Below are positions 33,160 through 42,853 of a stretch of 64,000 bases of DNA, one piece after another. The position numbers were made by a program, and so were the translations under genes. Each line of letters opens with the position of its first letter. Position 1 is the stretch's first letter. This DNA is from Sphingosinithalassobacter sp. CS137. GTDB lineage: Bacteria; Pseudomonadota; Alphaproteobacteria; Sphingomonadales; Sphingomonadaceae. The notes under the pieces were generated by a model. The model searched no databases. It had not been told where the DNA came from and saw only the letters and a list, made by a program, of their open reading frames with translations. The DNA lies in assembly GCF_014334115.1 (NCBI RefSeq), contig NZ_CP060494.1, forward strand, positions 1,642,501 to 1,706,500, in the 5' to 3' direction.

Positions 33160-36100
33160 ATGACCTACTCCGAGCTTCAGGTCACGACGCACTTCTCCTT
33201 CCTGCGCGGCGCCTCGTCGTGCGAGGAGCTGTTCGCGATGGCGGCGGCGATGGAGATGCCTGCGCTAGGCATCACCGACCGCAACTCCGTCGCCGGAATC
33301 GTTCGCGCGCTGGTCGCCGCCGAACAGACCGGCGTGCGGCTGGTTGCGGGATGCCGACTCGATCTCGTCAGCGGCCATTCGCTGCTCGTCTGGCCGCAGG
33401 ATCGCGCCGCCTGGAGCCGGCTCACGCGTCTTCTCACGCTCGGCAAGCATCGCGCCGACACACAACGCGGTGAAAAGGGACAGTGCTTCCTCCACTGGGA
33501 CGATATTGCGCAGCATGGCAACGGGCTGGTCGCGGCGCTGGTGCCGGGCCTGGCCGATTTCGGGGATGCTGTGGCGCTGCGCTGGATGGCCCACATCTTC
33601 GGTGCCGACGGCCATGTAGCGCTCAGCCACCATCGCCGTCCGAATGATGCGCTGCGCCTTCACCGGCTGAGCGAGGCCGCGCGCGCGCACGGGCTGACGC
33701 CGCTCGCCACGGGCGACGTGCTCTATCACCATCCCGACCGGCGCATGCTGCAGGACGTGGTCACCGCAATCCGCGAGAAGGCCACGATCGACACGCTCGG
33801 CTTCGCCCGCGAGCGCCATTCCGACCGCCACCTGAAACCGCCTGCCGAGATGGCGCGCCGTTTCGCGGCGCATCCCGAGGCGCTCACCGCAGTCGAGGTG
33901 ATCGTCGAGCGCTGCACCTTTTCGCCGCGCGAGCTGCAGTATCAGTACCCCGACGAAATCGTGATGTCGGGCCGAACTCCGCAACAGGCGCTGGAAAAGC
34001 TCGCCCGCGAGGCGCTGGCCAGGCGATTTCCCGACGCACCCCGCTACGCCGCGCAGCTCGAACACGAGCTCAGCCTTGTCGCGCAGCTCGACTATGCGCC
34101 CTATTTCCTCACCGTCCATTCGATCGTCGAATATGCGCGCAGCCAGGGGATATTGTGCCAAGGACGCGGTTCGGCCGCCAATTCGATGATCTGCTATCTG
34201 CTCGACATCACGTCGATCGATCCGGTGCAGCACGAGCTGCTGTTCGAGCGCTTCGTTTCGACCGAGCGCAAGGAGCCGCCCGACATCGACGTCGATTTCG
34301 AGCATGAGCGGCGCGAGGAAGTGATCCAGTGGATCTACCAGACCTACGGCCGCGATCATGCCGCGCTGACCGCCGTCGTCAGCCGCTTCCGCAGTCGCGG
34401 CGCCGTGCGGGAGGTGGGCAAGGTGCTGGGCCTGCCTGAAGACCTCACCGGAGCGCTGGCGGGTCAAGTCTGGGGCTGGTCTTCCGAAGGTGTCGAGCAG
34501 CGCCATGTCGAGGCGCTGAACCTCGACGCCACCGATCCGCGGATCGCACTGACGCTCGATCTCGCGCGCCAGCTGATCGGCACGCCGCGCCACTTGTCGC
34601 AGCATCCCGGCGGTTTCGTCCTCACCCGCGACCGGCTCGACGATCTGGTGCCGATCGAACCCGCCTCGATGCCCGATCGCTGGGTGGTCGAATGGGAGAA
34701 GGAGGATATCGAGGAGCTCGGCTTCATGAAGGTCGACATCCTCGGGCTCGGCATGCTGGGCTGCATGCGGCGCGCGTTCGAGCTGCTCGAGGAACACAAG
34801 GGGCTGCGCGTGGGCATGGCCGACCTGCAAGACGACGATCCCGCCGTGTACGAGATGATCCAGCGCGCCGACACGCTGGGCGTGTTCCAGATCGAAAGCC
34901 GCGCGCAGATGGCGATGCTGCCGCGGATGAAGCCAAAGGAATTCTACGATCTCGTCATAGAAGTGGCGATCGTGCGACCCGGGCCGATCCAGGGCGACAT
35001 GGTGCATCCCTATCTGCGCCGGCGCGAAGGCAAGGAGAAGGAGGAATACCCCTCCGAGGAACTGCGCGCGGTGCTCCAGAAGACCAAGGGCGTCCCGCTG
35101 TTCCAGGAACAGGCGATGAAGGTGGCGATCGTCGGCGCGGGCTTCACCGCGGCCGAAGCCGATGCGCTGCGGCGATCGATGGCGACGTTCAAGTTCACCG
35201 GCGGCGTGAGCCATTTCCGCGACAAGCTGGTCGAGGGAATGGTCGCGCGCGGCTATGCCCGCGACTTTGCCGAGCGCACCTTCAAGCAGATCGAGGGCTT
35301 CGGCAGCTACGGCTTTCCCGAAAGCCACGCGGCGAGCTTCGCCAAGATCGCCTATGCGAGCTGCTGGATGAAGCACCACCATCCCGACATCTTCTGCGCG
35401 GCGCTGCTCAATGCGCAGCCGATGGGATTCTATGCACCCGCTCAGATCGTGCGCGACGCGCGCGAGCACGGCGTCGTGGTGCGTGCCGTGTGCGTCAACG
35501 CCAGCCGATGGGACACGCTGGCGGAGGATGGCCCCGAAGACGGGCTGCTGCCCCTGCGGCTCGGCATGCGGATCGTCCATGGCCTGTCGAACCAGGATGC
35601 CGCGCGTATCCTGGGCGCGCGCAGCGAACGGCCGTTCGCCAGCGTCGAGGACATGTGGCGGCGATCGGGCGTTCCGCTCGCCGCACTGGAGAAGCTCGCC
35701 CGCGCCGACGCCTTCGCATCGCTGGGGCTCGACCGGCGCCAGGCGCTCTGGGCGATCAAGGGATTGGGCGAGAAGCCGCTGCCGCTGTTCGCCGCCGCCG
35801 ATGCGCTGGAACGCGGGGAAGAGGCGCCGGTGGCGCTCGACCCGCTATCGGCCGGCCGCGAAGTGGTGGAGGATTATCGCACGACCCAGCTGTCGCTGCG
35901 GGCGCATCCGCTGCACTTCCTGCGTGACCAGCTGGCGGCGGAGCGGGTGGTCCGCTGCGCCGACCTCGCCCGGATGAAGGACGGCGCGCGAGTGGACGTG
36001 GCGGGCGTGATCCTCGTCCGCCAGAAGCCGGGCAGCGCCAAGGGCGTGCTGTTCATCACCATCGAGGACGAGACCGGCACCGCCAATGCGATCGTCTGGC

Positions 36101-36405
36101 CCGACCGGTTCGAGGCGCAGCGCCGGACCATCATGTCCGCCGCGATGATCTCGATCCGCGGGCGCGTGCAGCGCGAGGGCATCGTGATCCACGTCATCAC
36201 CGACCGGATCGTCGACCGATCGGAAATGCTGCGCAACATCGGCGACCTCGACCTGCCCGACCTCACCGGCCCCGGCGACGGAGCGCATCGCGGCGGCCCC
36301 GACCAGCGCGACCGGATTCGCCCGCGCGACCTGTATTTCAAGCCGCACGCCAATGGCACGGACCCCGAAGAGGCGATTCGATTCAAGTCGCGCGACTTCC
36401 ATTGA
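33160..36405 (+). CDS. dnaE2: error-prone DNA polymerase DnaE2 (ImuC)
   Basis: A 1081-residue C-family polymerase, shorter than replicative DnaE as expected for DnaE2. The PHP domain begins HFSFLRGASSCEEL (about 10-280). Catalytic Asp residues are in PDIDVDFEH (Asp375, Asp377, Asp379). The fingers/HhH region and an OB fold near 930-1020 (VDVAGVILVRQKPGS) follow, ending ATGIANAIVW-like ETGTANAIVW. The protein lacks the C-terminal tau-binding extension of DnaE1. With ImuA and ImuB it performs translesion synthesis and induced mutagenesis. A terminator follows about 20 bases after the stop. Confidence 0.96.
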   Translation: MTYSELQVTTHFSFLRGASSCEELFAMAAAMEMPALGITDRNSVAGIVRALVAAEQTGVRLVAGCRLDLVSGHSLLVWPQDRAAWSRLTRLLTLGKHRADTQRGEKGQCFLHWDDIAQHGNGLVAALVPGLADFGDAVALRWMAHIFGADGHVALSHHRRPNDALRLHRLSEAARAHGLTPLATGDVLYHHPDRRMLQDVVTAIREKATIDTLGFARERHSDRHLKPPAEMARRFAAHPEALTAVEVIVERCTFSPRELQYQYPDEIVMSGRTPQQALEKLAREALARRFPDAPRYAAQLEHELSLVAQLDYAPYFLTVHSIVEYARSQGILCQGRGSAANSMICYLLDITSIDPVQHELLFERFVSTERKEPPDIDVDFEHERREEVIQWIYQTYGRDHAALTAVVSRFRSRGAVREVGKVLGLPEDLTGALAGQVWGWSSEGVEQRHVEALNLDATDPRIALTLDLARQLIGTPRHLSQHPGGFVLTRDRLDDLVPIEPASMPDRWVVEWEKEDIEELGFMKVDILGLGMLGCMRRAFELLEEHKGLRVGMADLQDDDPAVYEMIQRADTLGVFQIESRAQMAMLPRMKPKEFYDLVIEVAIVRPGPIQGDMVHPYLRRREGKEKEEYPSEELRAVLQKTKGVPLFQEQAMKVAIVGAGFTAAEADALRRSMATFKFTGGVSHFRDKLVEGMVARGYARDFAERTFKQIEGFGSYGFPESHAASFAKIAYASCWMKHHHPDIFCAALLNAQPMGFYAPAQIVRDAREHGVVVRAVCVNASRWDTLAEDGPEDGLLPLRLGMRIVHGLSNQDAARILGARSERPFASVEDMWRRSGVPLAALEKLARADAFASLGLDRRQALWAIKGLGEKPLPLFAAADALERGEEAPVALDPLSAGREVVEDYRTTQLSLRAHPLHFLRDQLAAERVVRCADLARMKDGARVDVAGVILVRQKPGSAKGVLFITIEDETGTANAIVWPDRFEAQRRTIMSAAMISIRGRVQREGIVIHVITDRIVDRSEMLRNIGDLDLPDLTGPGDGAHRGGPDQRDRIRPRDLYFKPHANGTDPEEAIRFKSRDFH

Positions 36406-36425
36406 GTCGCCGCTTCGCTTCGCGG

Positions 36426-36450
36426 TTTTCGCACTAATTCTTTGCGAAAA
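36426..36450. terminator. bidirectional terminator between dnaE2 and trehalase
   Basis: A perfect inverted repeat TTTTCGCA / TGCGAAAA with a 9-base loop is followed by TTT on the plus strand and, because the stem itself begins with T residues, is usable in both directions. It lies between convergent dnaE2 and treA. Confidence 0.65.
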
Positions 36451-36538
36451 TTTCCTTCAGCCGATCCTTTGTTGCGCAAGCCCGGTCGCGCGAGGCGAGC
36501 ATGGCAGATTCGCGCCGTGTAGGACAGCGCCGCCGCGC

Positions 36539-38179
36539 CTATTCGCCGGGCAACCCATATTCGGCGATCAGCGCGCGCGTGACGCCGTTCGTCCAGCCGA
36601 AGCCGTCCTGCAGCGGATATTCGCCGCCACCGCCCGGCCGAACCGCCTCGACATCATATTTTTCGACGAGCTTGCCGGTCTCGCGATAGGTGCGGACCAC
36701 CGTGCCGAGGAAGCGGTCGGCGACCGCCCGCGCCAGTTCGGGATGGCCGGTGCGGCGCAGCCCCTCGACCGCGATCCACTGGAGCGGCGGCCAGCCGTTG
36801 GGCGCATCCCATTGCTGGCCCGTGTCGACCGTCGTCGTGCGCAGCCCGCCGGGCGCGAGCAGGCTCGCCTCGACCACCGCCGCCACGGCATCGGCACGCG
36901 GCCCGCCCTCGATCACGCCAGTGAACAGCGGATAGAGCGTCGCCGCGGTCACGCCCGGTCGGATCCCGCCGCGCGCAATATCCCAGTCGCCGTAACGCCC
37001 CTCGCCTTCGCTCCACAGCCAGCGCTCGATCGCCACCCGGCGCGCTTCGGCGGCGCGCGCATAGCGATCGCCGCACGCCGTATCGCCGAGCGCCCAGCAC
37101 CGCTCGGCGATCGCGCTCTCGAGCCCATAGAGCAGGCTGTTGAGATCGACCGGCACGATGTTGGTGGTGTCGATGCTCGCCAGCGTGCGGCCGTCCGCCA
37201 GCCAGCGCGACGAAAAATCCCAGCCGCTTTCGGCGCCAGCGCGCAAATGGCGATAGACCTCCGCCGCGGCCCGTCCGCTTTCGGCCGCCGTTTCGACGTC
37301 CTCGCGATAGCTTTCGTCGCGCGGCGTGTCCCGATCGTCCCAATAGCGGTTGAGCAGCGCGCCGTCGGGCATCCGCACGACACGCGCCGCCGCCGGAGCC
37401 GAATCGCCGAGCCGATCGGCGCCGCGCATCCAGAAATCATGCTCGGCCCGGAGCGCCGCCAGCCGGGCCTCGAGCACCGCCCGGTCCTGCTCGGCGGACA
37501 GCTCGGCCATCAAATAGAGGAAGGGCGGCTGCGACCGGCTGACGTAATAGGTGCGCGTGCCGTTCGGCACATGGCCGAAGCGATCGACCAGCGAAGTGAA
37601 ATCGGCGAGCATCGATTCGATGAGATCGTGGCGCCCGTCGCGCGCGAGCCCGAGCATCGTGAAATAGCTGTCCCAGTAATAAAGCTCGCGGAAGCGCCCG
37701 CCGGGCACGACGAACGGCTCGGGCAGCGCCAGCGCCGAACTGCCGCGCTCGGGCACGACCGGCGGCTTGGTGAGATGCGCCCAGAGCGCGCCGATATGCG
37801 ATTCGAGCGGCAGCGCCGGGCCGCGCCGCACGAGCGACGGCGTCGGCTGGGCATCGGCCGCGGGCAGATCGAAATTGTCGAGGACGAAGCGGCGCAGCGC
37901 GGCGTCGTCTCCGTCGAAATCGCGTTCGCGCCACGCCGCCAGGATCGCCGCGGGCTCGCGCCGTGGAACGGCATCGACGAAGGTCTTCCCGTCCGGGAAG
38001 ATGCGGCGCATCTGCACCTGGACGAACAGATCGCCGTAGAGATCGGCCGGGGTCGCGACCGAAGCGGTGTCGGCCGTCGCCGCGACCAGCGCGAGCGGCG
38101 CCTGGGGCCCGGCGCAGGCCGCGGGAAGCGATGCCGCTAGAAATGCTGCCACTGGCTTCAACCAAAACGAGAGGCGCAT
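36539..38179 (-). CDS. treA: trehalase (GH37), exported
   Basis: A 546-residue glycoside hydrolase that splits trehalose to glucose. The start at 38179 gives a signal sequence ending near AAC, possibly a lipoprotein. GH37 signatures are complete: PGGRFRELYYWDSYF near 155 and QWDAPNGWPPLQW near 450, plus YEYP-like GGGGEYPLQDGFGWTNGV at the end. It should act in the periplasm or at the outer surface. It is divergent from nothing close: the next gene upstream (38280) is on the same strand 100 bases away and unrelated. Confidence 0.95.
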   Translation of the reverse strand: MRLSFWLKPVAAFLAASLPAACAGPQAPLALVAATADTASVATPADLYGDLFVQVQMRRIFPDGKTFVDAVPRREPAAILAAWRERDFDGDDAALRRFVLDNFDLPAADAQPTPSLVRRGPALPLESHIGALWAHLTKPPVVPERGSSALALPEPFVVPGGRFRELYYWDSYFTMLGLARDGRHDLIESMLADFTSLVDRFGHVPNGTRTYYVSRSQPPFLYLMAELSAEQDRAVLEARLAALRAEHDFWMRGADRLGDSAPAAARVVRMPDGALLNRYWDDRDTPRDESYREDVETAAESGRAAAEVYRHLRAGAESGWDFSSRWLADGRTLASIDTTNIVPVDLNSLLYGLESAIAERCWALGDTACGDRYARAAEARRVAIERWLWSEGEGRYGDWDIARGGIRPGVTAATLYPLFTGVIEGGPRADAVAAVVEASLLAPGGLRTTTVDTGQQWDAPNGWPPLQWIAVEGLRRTGHPELARAVADRFLGTVVRTYRETGKLVEKYDVEAVRPGGGGEYPLQDGFGWTNGVTRALIAEYGLPGE

Positions 38180-38279
38180 GCGCGACTCCTGTGGTTCGTC
38201 CCTCTCCTGTTTCAGCCGCTCGCGCGACCGCCCCACCCCCTTCACAGGCTCAGGACGAATCGAGCGAGGGCAGAGTCCT

Positions 38280-39287
38280 TTATAGGGCAGTCACCGTCTG
38301 CTCGATCACCCCGAAAACGGGGTGGTGACGATCGTCTTCGGCCCAGATGCGCACCGTATCGCCGGCCTTCAGGAATGAGGTTTCCGGTTTTCCACGGAGG
38401 ATCGTCTCGACGGTGCGCACTTCGGCGAGGCACGAATAGCCGACGCCGCCGTCGGCGATCGGCTTGCCCGGGCCGCCATCGGCATCGCGGTTAGAGACGG
38501 TGCCCGAGCCGATGATCGTGCCGGCACCGAGGTTTCGCGTTTTGGCGGCATGCGCGATCAGCGTGCCGAAATCGAAGGTCATGTCCTCGCCCGCCTCGGC
38601 GCGGCCGAACGGTTCGCCGTTCAAATCGACCATCAGCTTGCGATGGAGCTTGCCGTCGCGCCACCAGTCGCCGAGCGCATCGGGCGTGACGAACACCGGC
38701 GACATCGCGCTGGCCGGCTTGGACTGGAAGAAGCCGAAGCCCTTGGCGAGCTCGCCGGGGATCAGGTTGCGCAGCGACACGTCGTTGGTGAGGCCGACGA
38801 GGCGGACGTGATCGAGCGCGTCCCGCGCCGAGACCCCCATCGGCACGTCGCCGGTGACGACCACCACCTCGGCCTCGAGATCGCAGCCCCAGCTTTCGTC
38901 CTTGAGCGGGATATCGTCGCGCGGGCCGAGGAAGCCATCGGACCCGCCCTGATACATCAGCGGATCGTGCCAGAAGCTCTCGGGCATTTCGGCGCCGCGC
39001 GCCTGGCGGACGAGCGCGACGTGATTCACATAGGCCGAGCCGTCGGCCCATTGAAAGGCGCGCGGCAGCGGCGCCGCCGCTTCGCGCTCGTGAAAGCGCT
39101 CGCGCGGGATCGCCTCATGGTTGAGGTCGGTCGCGAGGTTGCGCAGATCGCCCTCCAGCCGATCCCAATCGTCGAGCGCGGCCTGCAGCGTCGGTGCGAC
39201 CGCGCCGGCATCGGCATACCAGGCGAGATCGTCGGAGACGATGACGAGGCGGCCGTCGCGACCGTGCTTCAGGCTGGCGAGTTTCAT
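38280..39287 (-). CDS. fumarylacetoacetate hydrolase family protein
   Basis: A 335-residue FAH-family enzyme. The start at 39287 (MKLASLKHGRDGRL) is family-like. The metal-binding catalytic core includes ESWGCDLEAEVVVVTGD with the conserved acidic residues, GLTNDVSLRNL, and GAGTIIGSGTVSNRD near the C-terminus. Members hydrolyse C-C bonds in 2-oxo-acid degradation products, for example fumarylacetoacetate or acylpyruvates. No tyrosine or homogentisate catabolic genes are nearby, so the substrate is open. Confidence 0.88.
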   Translation of the reverse strand: MKLASLKHGRDGRLVIVSDDLAWYADAGAVAPTLQAALDDWDRLEGDLRNLATDLNHEAIPRERFHEREAAAPLPRAFQWADGSAYVNHVALVRQARGAEMPESFWHDPLMYQGGSDGFLGPRDDIPLKDESWGCDLEAEVVVVTGDVPMGVSARDALDHVRLVGLTNDVSLRNLIPGELAKGFGFFQSKPASAMSPVFVTPDALGDWWRDGKLHRKLMVDLNGEPFGRAEAGEDMTFDFGTLIAHAAKTRNLGAGTIIGSGTVSNRDADGGPGKPIADGGVGYSCLAEVRTVETILRGKPETSFLKAGDTVRIWAEDDRHHPVFGVIEQTVTAL

Positions 39288-39406
39288 GCGGTGTTTCTCC
39301 TCTCTTGCCATTCACATAGGGGCCTGCGCGATCCTGTCGAGGTTTTCGAGGCGCGCGCGGCCACGACGGTTGACAGCCATCCCGCCAACTCACAACGCTG
39401 TGGTCC

Positions 39407-42400
39407 ATGAACCCGTCGCTACGATTTCTGGATCACGGCGGCGACATGGCCCGGCGCATCCGTGAGCACGATTGGTCGGACAACCCGCTGGGCACGCCCG
39501 ATCGCTGGCCGCAGGCGCTGCGATCGGCGCTGGGGATCTGCCTGGGATCGAGCTTTCCCACCGCGATTTACTGGGGGCCCGATCTGCGGCTGCTCTACAA
39601 CGACGCCTGGGCGCCGATCCCGGCCGAGCGGCATCCGTGGTGCCTGGGCCGCCCGGCACGCGAAGTGTGGGGCGACATCTGGAGCGTGATCGCGCCGCAG
39701 TTCGACGAAGTGCTGCGCACCGGCAAGGGAATCGCGGCGTTCGACCAGCTGTTGCCGATGGTGCGCGAGGGACGGCCGCAGGACACGTGGTGGAACTACA
39801 GCTTCACGCCGATCCGCGATCGCGACGGCGCGATTGCCGGCGTGTTCAACCAGGGCAACGAAACGACGCGCGTGGTGCTCGCCGAAAACGCGCGCAAGAG
39901 CGAAGTCGACCGGATGCGCGAGCTGTTCCAGCAGGCGCCGGGCGCGGTCGCGCTGCTCCACGGGCCGCACCACCGGTTCGAACTGGCCAATCCCGCCTAT
40001 CTCGAGCTGGTCGGCGCGCGCGACCTGATCGGACGCGAAGTTGCCGAGGCGCTGCCCGAAGTCGTCGCACAGGGCTATGTCGAAGTGCTCGACACGGTGT
40101 ACCGCACGGGCGAGGCGTTTCGCACCACGGCGACACCGGTGGAGCTCCAGCGCACCGCCGACGCGCCGGCCGAGACGCGCATCCTGGATTTCGTGTTCCA
40201 GCCGATCAAGGACGCGCGCGGCAACACCACCGACATCTTCATCCAGGCGACCGACGTGACCGAGCGCGCCGAGGCCGAGACCGCGCTGCGCACGAGCGAG
40301 GAGCGGCTGCAGCTGGCGCTCGACGCTTCGGCCGGAATCGGCACCTGGGAATGGGACGGACGCACCGGGCGGCTGCGCGGCGACGGGCGGTTCGCCAGGC
40401 TGTTCGGAGTCGACCCCGATCGGCTGGCCAAGGGAACGACGATCGAGGGCTTTTACCAGCTCGTCCATCCCGACGACCGCGAGCGGGTGCGCGGCGCGAT
40501 CGAATCGGCGGTCGAGAAGCACGAGACGCTGTCGATCGAATATCGCGTGCTGCGCCCCGACGGCGAGGTGCGGTGGCTGCTGACCCAGGGCCGGGGCTTC
40601 TTCGACGAGGCGGGCATGCCGGTCCGCTTCCCCGGCGTGAGCTACGACATCACCGCGCGCCGCGCGAACGAGGATGCGGCGCGGCTGGCGGCCGAGGAGC
40701 TGCGGATCGCCAACGAGGCGCAGACCTTCATCTATGCACTGGCCGAGCGGCAGCGGACGCTCGACACGCCGGCGGCGATCATGCGCTTCACCGCGGCCGC
40801 GCTCGCCCAGCGCATGGGGCTCGACCGAGTCGGCTTCTATCGCGTCATCGGCGACGGCATCCTCCAGTTCGGACCGTCGTGGACGAACGGATCGCTGCCG
40901 GCGATGCAGGGTACGATGAGCGTCGATATCCTGGGATCGGCGGTAGAGCGCTATCGCTCGGGGCGCAGCGTGGTGACTCGCGACTCGCAGACCGACTATC
41001 CCGGCACCGAGCTCGCGCAGCTTTCTCCCGCCGCGGTGGGCGTGCCGCTGCTGCGCGGCGGCAGCTGGGTAGCCAGTCTCTACGCCAACCAGGCGGAGCC
41101 GCGCGACTGGACGGCCGAGGAAGTGGCGTTCATCGAAGCGGTCGCCGAAATCTCGTGGGACGCAGTGGAGCGCGTCAGTGCCGCCGCGGCGCTGCGCGAG
41201 AGCGAGGAGAAGTTCCGCGCGATCGCCAATTCGATCGACCAGATGATCTGGGCGACGCGCCCCGACGGGTACCACGACTATTTTAACGATCGCTGGTACG
41301 AATATACCGGCGTGCCTCATGGATCGACCGACGGCGACATGTGGGCCGGCGTGTTCCATCCCGACGACGAGCCGCGCGCCGTGAAGCTGTGGCGCCGATG
41401 CCTCGAGACCGGCGAGCCCTATCACATCGAATACCGGCTGCGGCACCACAGCGGCCACTATCGCTGGGTGCTCGGCCGCGCCCAGGCGGTGCGCGACGAA
41501 TATGGCGCCATCACGCGCTGGTTCGGCACCTGCACCGACGTGCAGGAAATCGTCGATGCGCGCGAAGTGCTCGCCCGCTCGCGGCAGGAGCTGGAGCAGG
41601 CTGTGGAGGAGCGGACGCGCCAGCTGATGGCCGCCGAGGAACAGCTCCGCCAGGCGCAGAAGATGGAGGCGGTGGGCCAGCTGACCGGCGGCATCGCGCA
41701 TGATTTCAACAATATGCTGGCGGTCGTGGTCGGCGCGCTCGACCTGCTCGAGCGGCGGCTCGCCCAGGGGCAGACCGATGTCGACCGCTATGTCACCGCG
41801 GCGCGCGACGGGGCCAGCAGGGCGGCGGCGCTGACCCAGCGGCTGCTCGCCTTTTCACGCCAGCAGCCGCTGAAGCCGGTGCCGGTCAGCGCCAACGACA
41901 TGGTCGCCGGCATGATCGAGCTGCTGGTGCGGACGCTGGGCGAGGACGTGACCGTCGAGACGATCCTGCCGCGCACCGTGTGGCACGCGCTTGCCGATCC
42001 CAACCAGCTCGAGAACGTGATCCTCAACCTGGCGGTGAACGCACGCGACGCGATGCCCCAGGGCGGCACGCTGACGATCGAGACGGCGAACGTGACGCTG
42101 CGCGAGGAGGACCGTGCCGCCTATGACCTGGCGCCGGGCGACTATGTGCAGATCGCGGTGCGCGACACCGGCTGCGGCATGCCGCCCGACGTGGCGGCGC
42201 GCGCGTTCGAGCCGTTCTTCACCACCAAGGGCGTCGGCAAGGGCACCGGGCTGGGGCTGAGCCAGGTGTTCGGATTCGTGCGCCAGTCGGGCGGGCAGAT
42301 CCGAGTCGAAACCGCCCCGGGCGAAGGCACGACGGTGCGCGTCTATCTGCCCTGCTACAGCGGCGGCCAGTTGCCCGATGCGCCCGCCGCGACCGCGCGC

Positions 42401-42781
42401 GCCGCGGCGCCGCGCGCGCGCCGGGGCGAGACGATCCTCGTCGTCGAGGACGAGGACCGCGTGCGCAGCTTCTCGGTCGAGGCGCTGCGCGAGCTGGGCT
42501 ATACGGTGATCGACGCACGCGACGGGCCCGAGGCGCTGCGGCTGCTCGATCGGGGACAGCGGGCGACATTGCTCTTCACCGACATGGTGATGCCCGACAT
42601 GACCGGGCGCGAGCTCGCCGCCAAGGCGCGCGAGCACATCGCCGACCTGAAGGTGCTGTTCACCACCGGCTATTCGCGCGAGAGCGAACCGGCGCCCGAC
42701 AGCGACGCGGGAGCGGTGCTCGCCAAGCCGTTCGACTTCGATGCGCTGGCGCATCGCGTGCGCGCCGCGATCGACGGCTGA
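39407..42781 (+). CDS. hybrid sensor histidine kinase with PAS, GAF and receiver domains
   Basis: A 1124-residue soluble hybrid kinase with no transmembrane helix. In order: three PAS-type domains (about 15-150, 155-290, 295-425), a GAF domain (about 440-590), a fourth PAS (about 595-720), a coiled coil, HisKA with the phospho-acceptor His765 in GGIAHDFNN, HATPase (GCGMPPDV; GKGTGLGLSQV) to about 985, and a C-terminal receiver with Asp1059 in LLFTDMVMPDMTG. The HDFNN variant and fused receiver are typical of sphingomonad hybrid kinases. No partner regulator is adjacent; it stands between an FAH enzyme and purA. The signal is unknown. Confidence 0.93.
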   Translation: MNPSLRFLDHGGDMARRIREHDWSDNPLGTPDRWPQALRSALGICLGSSFPTAIYWGPDLRLLYNDAWAPIPAERHPWCLGRPAREVWGDIWSVIAPQFDEVLRTGKGIAAFDQLLPMVREGRPQDTWWNYSFTPIRDRDGAIAGVFNQGNETTRVVLAENARKSEVDRMRELFQQAPGAVALLHGPHHRFELANPAYLELVGARDLIGREVAEALPEVVAQGYVEVLDTVYRTGEAFRTTATPVELQRTADAPAETRILDFVFQPIKDARGNTTDIFIQATDVTERAEAETALRTSEERLQLALDASAGIGTWEWDGRTGRLRGDGRFARLFGVDPDRLAKGTTIEGFYQLVHPDDRERVRGAIESAVEKHETLSIEYRVLRPDGEVRWLLTQGRGFFDEAGMPVRFPGVSYDITARRANEDAARLAAEELRIANEAQTFIYALAERQRTLDTPAAIMRFTAAALAQRMGLDRVGFYRVIGDGILQFGPSWTNGSLPAMQGTMSVDILGSAVERYRSGRSVVTRDSQTDYPGTELAQLSPAAVGVPLLRGGSWVASLYANQAEPRDWTAEEVAFIEAVAEISWDAVERVSAAAALRESEEKFRAIANSIDQMIWATRPDGYHDYFNDRWYEYTGVPHGSTDGDMWAGVFHPDDEPRAVKLWRRCLETGEPYHIEYRLRHHSGHYRWVLGRAQAVRDEYGAITRWFGTCTDVQEIVDAREVLARSRQELEQAVEERTRQLMAAEEQLRQAQKMEAVGQLTGGIAHDFNNMLAVVVGALDLLERRLAQGQTDVDRYVTAARDGASRAAALTQRLLAFSRQQPLKPVPVSANDMVAGMIELLVRTLGEDVTVETILPRTVWHALADPNQLENVILNLAVNARDAMPQGGTLTIETANVTLREEDRAAYDLAPGDYVQIAVRDTGCGMPPDVAARAFEPFFTTKGVGKGTGLGLSQVFGFVRQSGGQIRVETAPGEGTTVRVYLPCYSGGQLPDAPAATARAAAPRARRGETILVVEDEDRVRSFSVEALRELGYTVIDARDGPEALRLLDRGQRATLLFTDMVMPDMTGRELAAKAREHIADLKVLFTTGYSRESEPAPDSDAGAVLAKPFDFDALAHRVRAAIDG

Positions 42782-42853
42782 GGTTGCCGCGACGCGACGG
42801 GGCGACTAGGGCGCCAAGCTCGGGGCCGCGGGGCCCGCTTCGAGGACGGAATA

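Noticed and set aside
33265..35580. A 771-codon minus-strand frame
   Set aside because: Antisense shadow of dnaE2, which has clear polymerase motifs over the same bases.
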